From positions 124,001 to 188,000 of the forward strand of contig JAFFSR010000347.1 of assembly GCA_017163975.1 (NCBI GenBank): a DNA stretch of 64,000 nucleotides, read 5' to 3'. Positions 57,245 through 64,000 of the stretch are shown piece by piece. This stretch comes from Anastatus disparis. Its lineage: Eukaryota; Arthropoda; Insecta; Hymenoptera; Eupelmidae. Position numbers and translations under genes: made by a program. A model generated the notes under the pieces. The model did no database searches. It was not told the origin of the DNA and worked only from the letters and a program-made list of their open reading frames with translations. The stretch's first letter is position 1; each line of letters begins with the position of its first letter.

Positions 57245-58584
57245 ATTTCCAAGAAAAAGTATTCTATTAAGTTTTAACGAAAAATTGATAGTTTTTGAGA
57301 AAAAAATTAATTAAAATATTTATTTAGCAAAAAATTTGGAAAATTCGAAAAATTCCATCACGTTTGAAATCCTGACCCCTTTGACCTGGACCTCTAAAAT
57401 TGTTTTTGTATATTTTGGGTATCAAATAGAATATTTCCACAGATTTTCGACGAATTCTATTTTTTTTGTTAAGTGAGTTGACGTGAAACGTCCCATATAT
57501 ATATATATATGTATCTTAGTGACTACATATATTAGGTGAAAGTAATATAATATTAATTGAATTGATAAATTATTCGTTGAATGATTTTAAAATTAGATTT
57601 TAAATAATTTATCTAATATGAAATGTTCCCAGTACGAAAATTTTAAATAAGATTGTTGAAATTTTGAATTTTGTCATCGTTTTATAATTGAGTTATAACT
57701 TAAGATTTAGCAAAAATAACAATTAGTAATTACACGGTTAATCCAGTGAATGCACACGAAGGTATTTAAATTTATATTCTGATATTTCTAGTTTATTAGA
57801 GTAGTTAAGAAAAAGTTTGTATAGAGGTAATATACAAATGTGAATAAAAATTCCACACAAATATCGTTAATAAAATAATTTAATAAAAATAAAAGAAAAC
57901 TAAACATAAGGTAATTTAATAGAAATAAATAATTTATGTTCGAAATAGTAAGGGAAAATGTAAAGAAAAGCAATCGTTATAGCTAATTAAATTTAAATTT
58001 TACTAATAGTTATAAAAAAAAAATATGACCTTTACATAAAAATTGTAGAAATTCTTTAGAATTTTCGAAAATATGTATTTAAGAGCATTTAGTTAAGAAA
58101 CTTTCCGTATATACTACCAATCATAAGTTAAAAACTATTCCGTGAAATCCTTTTAACGACGAGACTCATTTGGCCTGGGTATAATAGAATAGTATAATAT
58201 AATGAAAACTACTCTATGTTTAAAATACGAATTATTCTTCTAGTATAAGTGAATATTATTATTATTATTTATTGAAATATTTCCAAGTATCTATTGTTAA
58301 AGTAAAAAGAGGAAAGTTTTAATAAGTTACTATTGATAACATAGGTATAATTCAATATATAATATATGTATGATCACATACATATATATACATCCATACA
58401 TATAATCTATAAGGATATGTAGTTTAACATTAACCTCTGTCGTATTGAAATATTATTATTTTACTATTTCTTACTTCTATTAATTACGTTAGGAAAATTT
58501 GTTATTTCTTATTATAAATATATTTACTTAGTAAAGTTTGATACGAATTATTGTCATAAATTTTATTCAATGAGTTAGTTGAAC

Positions 58585-58585
<1 letters not shown>
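57245..58585. other. No gene seen
   Basis: Very AT-rich, with a short TA tract near 57,496. The minus open frame 57,788-57,973 is low-complexity. Confidence 0.45.
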
Positions 58586-58588
<3 letters not shown>

Positions 58589-58625
<37 letters not shown>

Positions 58626-59100
58626 TTCTCCCAAATTGAATAAATTGATTAATTTACTTTAAATTTAATTTCTTTCTTTAATTATTCGTTCTTTAAATTA
58701 AATAAAGTATTTTATAATTTGATTCACGTTGTATCAGAAATTTTGATTTGAATAGCACTGTCGAACTGAGTTTGCCGTGCGTACAGCTGTGTTACAATTA
58801 AATGTCGTCAAGGTATATAACTGTTATTGCTCTTCGCTGTGTTACACGCGTTCGTGCCAAGTTACGCTGTGCGTACACCTTAGCAGTGTCACATATAGTT
58901 GACTGCCGTATGTAACCGGTGTCACTGGCTGTGTGTACTGTTATACGTGTGTTCACCAAGTTACGCCATGTGCACACTTCGATAATGTGTCACTGTCGGT
59001 CTGTGTGGCTATGTCGTTCTGTATAGTTAGTATTTACGCGTCTCCGATCCAATTACACACGTTCGATTTCTGTCACTCGTTTGAATATATTTGAGCAAAT
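58589..59100 (-). repeat. Diverged LTR-like segment, possible 3' LTR
   Basis: Begins with a TA tract (58,589-58,622) and carries several AGTTACGC..TG.GCACAC and TGTCAC motifs in the style of 26,440-26,670 and 62,880-62,995, but does not align end to end with them. Its position downstream of the minus-strand gag-like gene is where a 3' LTR should be. Confidence 0.4.
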
Positions 59101-59596
59101 AATAAAAATTTTCTTCCTTTTTTTTCCAATTTTCAACAATTTATTTAACAAGTACATATTTTTCATTATACGTATATATATATAAGCACCATTTCTCATA
59201 TAGTATTTTATATACGTAATATAAACTTTATTCTAAAATATCAAAAATTAATAGAAGTTAACTACTTATGGGAATATTGATTTGTTAAATTAATATTTAA
59301 GTATTACTGTTCGCGCATTATAATGCGATCTAAGTCGCAACTGAAGTATATATATAGATGAATCCTCGTGAAATCAACATCGTGCGAAACTTAAGTAAGT
59401 AACACTCACATATGTTTCGTTTTATAGATCAGGATATATTAAACGAAATAATTTAATTAAAAATAGTTAGATTATTAAAATCGAGATTAATGTTATTGGA
59501 AAATAATAATATATTTTAAATAATATGGAATTAAAAATGAAGTTAACCTTAATTTATGAAGCCATAATCCTTCAACGAAAATTAAGTTATGAATTT

Positions 59597-62134
59597 TTAA
59601 TATACCAGTGGAAACATTACAGTAGAAATGGCTATTCTCCAATCACACGTCATAGGATTGGGGTTGTATTTTACGGATAGTGAAATAAGAAGTATCTTTG
59701 TTAAACCCGTTAGTGATGGCCGGTCTTTTAATATTTTACGGAATTTTTCTTTACATTGTATTATAAGAGCTTCTTCATCGTTGTTACTTCCTTTTGACAA
59801 GAGAGGTACGTTTCCTTGAAGGTCTATCAAAGATATAAAACTTTTCGTTTCTCTTGGCAGCAGATAAGGTTTATTTGTCTTGTTTGTAAAATTGATATAG
59901 AGAGGTTGATAGTAGTTTTCATCAGGAGGCTCATTCTTATTTTCTATACCTTCCCCCTCAAGTTTTTGGTCCAACCTCAGATAATGAGGAGGTCGAGTAT
60001 ATCTATCCTTTTTTAATCAAAGAATTGATTTTTCACAAAAATTAATAATTGTAGCAAAAAATAAGGAAATAGCCCCATCTTGTATCATAAAAAGCAATAT
60101 TTTCTTTGATAAAGAAAAATTATTTTTATCGATTCATTTTGAAGAAAACCTTGAAAAACTTAAAAAATAGAGGTTAGGATAGACAATTCAATTTTTCGAA
60201 GTTTTTTTAAAAACGAAGCGATAAAAATAATTTTTTTTCATTAAAGAAAATATTGCTTTTTATTATACGAGATGGGGCTTTCTTCTTATTTTTTGCTACA
60301 ATTATTGGGTTTTGCAGAAAAATGAATTTTTTTGTTAGAAAAGGATAGAGATATACGACCTGCTCTTAAGGCTGTTCCCTTGGCTTATTTGCATGTACGA
60401 AGATTTTAGTATTTTGCGAATTGGGTTTGGTCTTTCTAGTGAATTTGATAATCTTTTAGAGACCGTGGGTTCGGCTTGTCCGGATCCGGCATATTTCTCT
60501 TTATAGATTGTTTTAGAACCTATGTGATTATTTTCTTGGCCTTGAAATGAAATTCTGGTTATTATTGATTTTAATTGCCGTTTAATTAGGTTATGTTTAC
60601 GGATGTTAATTGATCTAATTTTAATTTCATTAAGTTTCTTTTTTGTTTGAATTATTACTTTGGTAATGAAAGATTTTATGATCTTTTTCGAAAATTGTTT
60701 GACTTTTTTAATTGTATTTAATTGATTTTTAGGAAATAATTTTAATTTATTATGAGTTTTTAGGCCTGATTTCAAGCATGGGCTAAATTTTAAATTAGTT
60801 AAAATATTAAATTTTTCTAATGTTGCAGGTTATATGAATTGAATAGTAGAGCCGTCGAAAATATTCGCGTACTGTTTTTCTTTGCTCTTGAGCCCCTCTA
60901 TTTTACTGATATTTTCTATGTGTTCGTAATCGCATTCAGGTATATTAAGTATTTCCGTTGTTTCATCTTGTATCTGAGATTCTTGTGCAGAGTTAATCGT
61001 GCATACGTCATCAAATACGTTTGCTGTTTTTTCGTCCATTACCTCATAATTCTCGATGTTTGCCGATTGATTTTCTATAGCGTAACATTCCTTCTGATTA
61101 GGAGATTCGTGTGGTGGTTTTATTGTTTTCCAATTTATCTGAGAAATTTGGGCGTTTTTTATTTCGAGTGTATGATTTTTGGTGATAGCAGAAGTTTCTA
61201 CTACCACTCTATAATCTTCTCATTCTTCTAAGTAACACGTTCGTGCTTTTTGTTTTTTTAAATATGAACAATTGTAGAAAGTTTCTGCTTTCTTGTAATC
61301 TATTTTTGATTCTTGTGCAACATTTATTTGTGGTGCTATTGTCTTTACCTTTCTTCGATAGATTGATACGATTACCTCTCCAGTGTCAGCGTCTATTATG
61401 GCAGGTTCTATTCGGCCCTTAATTTCCTTCATACGTTTGTAATTTTTTATTTTCTTTTTCTCGATGAAACGAAACTTGTTTGCGATTCGGTATGCATCGA
61501 ACAAGTCCTTCAGGTCTGCTTTTGAAACCTTGTCCTTCAGGTCTGCTTTTGAAACCTTGTCCTTCAAGTCTGCTGACAGTTCATATATATAAACGTGCAT
61601 TGTAATTTTTCGCATTCGGTTCGATATATGGGTTTTGAAAATAGTTTGAGAGTATTTAGGATTACTGTAGGCAGAGTAAGCTTCATTCTCGATGTCACTA
61701 AGCCCTTGAAAAAATTTTAAGGGATCCTTTTGTAATTGATTGTAATATATACAATCTGTTATTTCATCACAAAAATGTCCAAATATGTTTGGGTATCGAA
61801 AACATTCTTTCGGGTAATTTTCTAAATCATTTCTAGAATCGAATATTAAGCCGCTAATCGCTAAAAAAGCATCTCCGCGAAAGTTAGATGTAATAACATC
61901 AAGTAATATTTTATCCGCAAAATCAGGTATATCAGAGCGGATCTTTTTTATCGAATTCATATAGTGTTCTAAATCGCGGTAGTGGCGAAACTTAGAGATC
62001 TTTAATTTTCTTATAAGGACTTCTATTCTACGTCTCCAATATGCCTTTGCCTTTATATAATCTTCATCTTCAGTATCATCAGAATCAGAGGAACTCTCCT
62101 TTTCGTGAAATATTCTCTCTCGACATCGTTCCAT
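59597..62134 (-). pseudogene. gag-like gene of a minus-strand LTR-like element, interrupted
   Basis: From ATG 62,134, the same phase is open in three long pieces: 62,134-61,220, 61,207-60,830 and 60,775-60,335, separated by single stops at 61,220 (TGA) and 60,830 (TAA). A MITE then interrupts it, and similar coding character resumes at 59,974-59,597. Segment one starts acidic (SSSDSDDTEDED), has a helical Arg/Lys-rich capsid-like region, contains a duplicated KADLKDKVS unit (a 27-bp DNA repeat near 61,510-61,570) and ends in a Cys-containing stretch. I see no protease DTG, RT or integrase. The gag call rests on position about 400 bases inside an LTR-like repeat and on composition. Confidence 0.5.
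59986..60366. mobile_element. TTAA-type fold-back MITE, family 1 copy B
   Basis: A 381-bp copy of the family at 3,401-3,778, with the same ends (GAGGAGGTCGAG; GAGCAGGTCG in reverse complement) and the same mirrored AGCAAAAAATAAGG and AAGCAATATTTTC blocks. TTAA is present on the right (60,367-60,370); the left flank reads ATAAT, so one duplication has probably mutated. It interrupts the gag-like gene. The open frame at 60,335-60,775 ends inside it. Confidence 0.78.
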
Positions 62135-62557
62135 TGTTGTTATGTTATTCAGCAGATTATAATGTAATAATTATTAATTCAATTTTAAAATGTGGTAGCA
62201 TAAATTAACTTCTATAACTATTATTCCATGTATAATCGTTAATTTGATATATTATGTGAAATAAATGTTTTTATTAATTAAAATTTTGAAATTCATAATA
62301 TTTTATCGTGAATTATTGATCTGATTATATTCACTGCTTCTGAATCCGACTACTTTATAGTAGTATAGGTTTTATAATTATAAATTTAATTTTAAACTAT
62401 ATATAACGAATTATTCCTCTACATAACAATTATATATGGCGCAATATGAATTTTATGAAGTGTTATTTATTATTGATTAACCAAAAGTAAATTATAATTT
62501 ATAAAATTTATATAAGCATGTGACAAGTCTTACTGGTTCCCCACAAGGGATGCCATT

Positions 62558-62684
62558 TGTTAAGACCGAACTTGGTTCGATGGTTGAGTTCTTAAACAAA
62601 AATTATTTATTTTCGTTGAGAACCAGTCTACCGTTCAAGGACTTACCTTGTCACTCTGTTTATTAATAATCTATTAATTAATAT

Positions 62685-62748
<64 letters not shown>

Positions 62749-63028
62749 TATATACATATATCTATGCATTTCTATATATATCAAATACCGATCAATTTAT
62801 TAATGTCAAATAATTTATTCGTTTTATTTATTATATTTTTATACTATTAAAATTTTTAAACTAATAATTAGTTTTACTAAGTCGATGATGAGTTACGCCG
62901 TGCGCACGTTTAGATGTGTCACACATCACGATTAAATACACGTCCGCGCGAGTGACGCTGTGCGCACACTTTCTTGTGTCACCTTCGTCACTGGCCGTTG
63001 TTATTTGTTTCATTTGTTATGAATTTGG

Positions 63029-63078
<50 letters not shown>

Positions 63079-63165
63079 CAAACATGTGTATATATGTAGG
63101 ATTATTTATTTAATTAAATTAAATAACACACAAACATTATTAAAATTGATTTTTATTCATTTAAG
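62558..63165 (-). repeat. LTR-like repeat (probable 5' LTR of the minus-strand element)
   Basis: Begins TGTTAAGACCGAACTTGG on the plus strand. Directly outside it, the minus strand reads TGGCATCCCTTGTGGGGAAC two bases in, a plausible primer-binding site. It contains TA tracts (62,687-62,745 and 63,031-63,075) and repeated GTGACGCTGTGCGCACACT and TGTGTCAC motifs. It matches 26,199-26,886 up to the shared end ATTCATTTAA. Confidence 0.6.
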
Positions 63166-63259
63166 GTAGCTCGTACCGCGCAACTAAAGTCAAATGAGTA
63201 TAAGTAAAACTTTATTGACTTATGTTGTTGCGACTGTAGAAAATGTCGCGCGTATATGG

Positions 63260-63607
63260 GTAAATCTTTCATAATGTTAAAATTTCACCTGCAACAAATT
63301 GAAAAAAAAAAATACAGGCACACGTATAAAACTAATTTTCTCTTAATGTTGACGTATTATAATGAAAGAAAAAAATCGTGTTACTCACTTTTAAGGGTAG
63401 TCTTTTTAACAAACATCAAAAGACAGATTTTCGAGTAAATTTTTCATAGTGTTAAAATTTACTTTCAATAAATTAAAAAAAATTGAAGACACATGTATCA
63501 AATTTATTTTTTTTAAATATTGATATATTAAAATGATAACAAAAGAAAAAATCGCATTACTCACTTTTGAAGATAGCTTTTTTTAATATAAGACATTTAA
63601 ATATATT
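63260..63607 (+). repeat. 174-bp tandem duplication
   Basis: Units starting GTAAATCTTTCATAATGTTA at 63,260 and GTAAATTTTTCATAGTGTTA at 63,434 align over their whole length, ending in a GTTACTCACTTTTAAGG / ATTACTCACTTTTGAAG block. The units have clearly diverged. Confidence 0.75.
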
Positions 63608-63609
63608 CA

Positions 63610-64000
63610 TTATTATCACACCCAGGTATAATATTTTACCTATCTCAGATCAGTTTTTTAAGTATTTTGGGCTATAATAGATCATTTTCCATTGAGCTTT
63701 TTCATTTTTACATGTTTAATATGTTACAGAAAATATTTAAATACGCAATTTACATTAATAATTACAAAATTTTTTGTAATAAATAAAATATGCCAGAAAT
63801 GGCAATTTTTTGGAAAATTCATTAATTAATTCGGGTATTAAAATTGAGTGATATTAGTTACCCAATGGCTTTTGGGATTGCTAATTACAAATCATAAGTG
63901 AGTGGAATATCAATTTATTTTTGCTAAAATTGTCAATCTTAGGGTATGAAATTTGACATAGATTTGTGTAGTTTATGTTTTCGAATAAAAATACTTATAT
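63610..64000. other. No gene seen
   Basis: AT-rich to the window end. Confidence 0.5.

Overview
The window looks like a piece of an AT-rich insect nuclear genome. The evidence is eukaryotic repeat content: gypsy-type elements with env, an RNase H-bearing LINE, a tRNA-derived SINE, a Polinton capsid remnant, fold-back DNA elements, GT-AG introns and long TA microsatellites. I cannot fix the order; an AT-rich insect such as a parasitoid wasp would fit, but that is inference. I found no convincing single-copy host gene. Almost everything recognisable is a mobile element or a decayed remnant, often inserted one inside another.

Region 0-11 kb is a patchwork of fold-back and terminal-inverted-repeat DNA elements. 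Two arms about 0.7 kb long (2.67-3.82 and 9.50-10.29 kb) face each other across about 6 kb. One arm carries a TTAA-targeted MITE and the other keeps the empty site. Between them lie a putative hAT-like TIR element, a 2-kb dispersed repeat and a SINE with a 13-bp target duplication. Region 11-19 kb holds the second copy of the 2-kb repeat, short tandem repeats, a long hairpin and a second TTAA-flanked fold-back family.

Region 19.3-20.8 kb is a decayed Polinton/Maverick capsid cluster: a minor capsid (penton-like) gene, a small basic protein gene and the first 42 or so codons of the major capsid gene. Region 21.4-24.1 kb is a DNA transposon with 438-bp inverted repeats and a three-exon transposase full of stop codons. 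A THAP-like exon remnant follows at 24.6 kb.

Region 27.36-38.72 kb is a three-layer nest in which every layer has its own target duplication. A TIR element (TTA) was entered by a pogo-type transposon with about 750-bp inverted repeats (TA), and that was entered by a nearly full-length I-group LINE (13-bp duplication). The pogo reading frame reads straight across the LINE when the LINE is removed.

Region 40.1-48.7 kb is a complete errantivirus-like (gypsy group) provirus on the minus strand. It has 605/607-bp LTRs that differ at about five bases, an ATTC duplication, gag, a -1 frameshifted pol and env, but several in-frame stops. Region 51.1-56.4 kb is a second LTR element that kept gag and one unknown ORF but has no pol. 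Its 3' LTR is cut by a 0.8-kb fold-back. Region 58.6-63.2 kb is a third, minus-strand LTR-like element with a gag-like gene and no recognisable pol, interrupted by a TTAA-type MITE; its LTR-like repeat recurs at 26.2 kb. The last part carries a 174-bp tandem duplication.

Coordinates of element ends were placed by eye from matching sequence; repeat-arm boundaries may be off by 5-30 bases.
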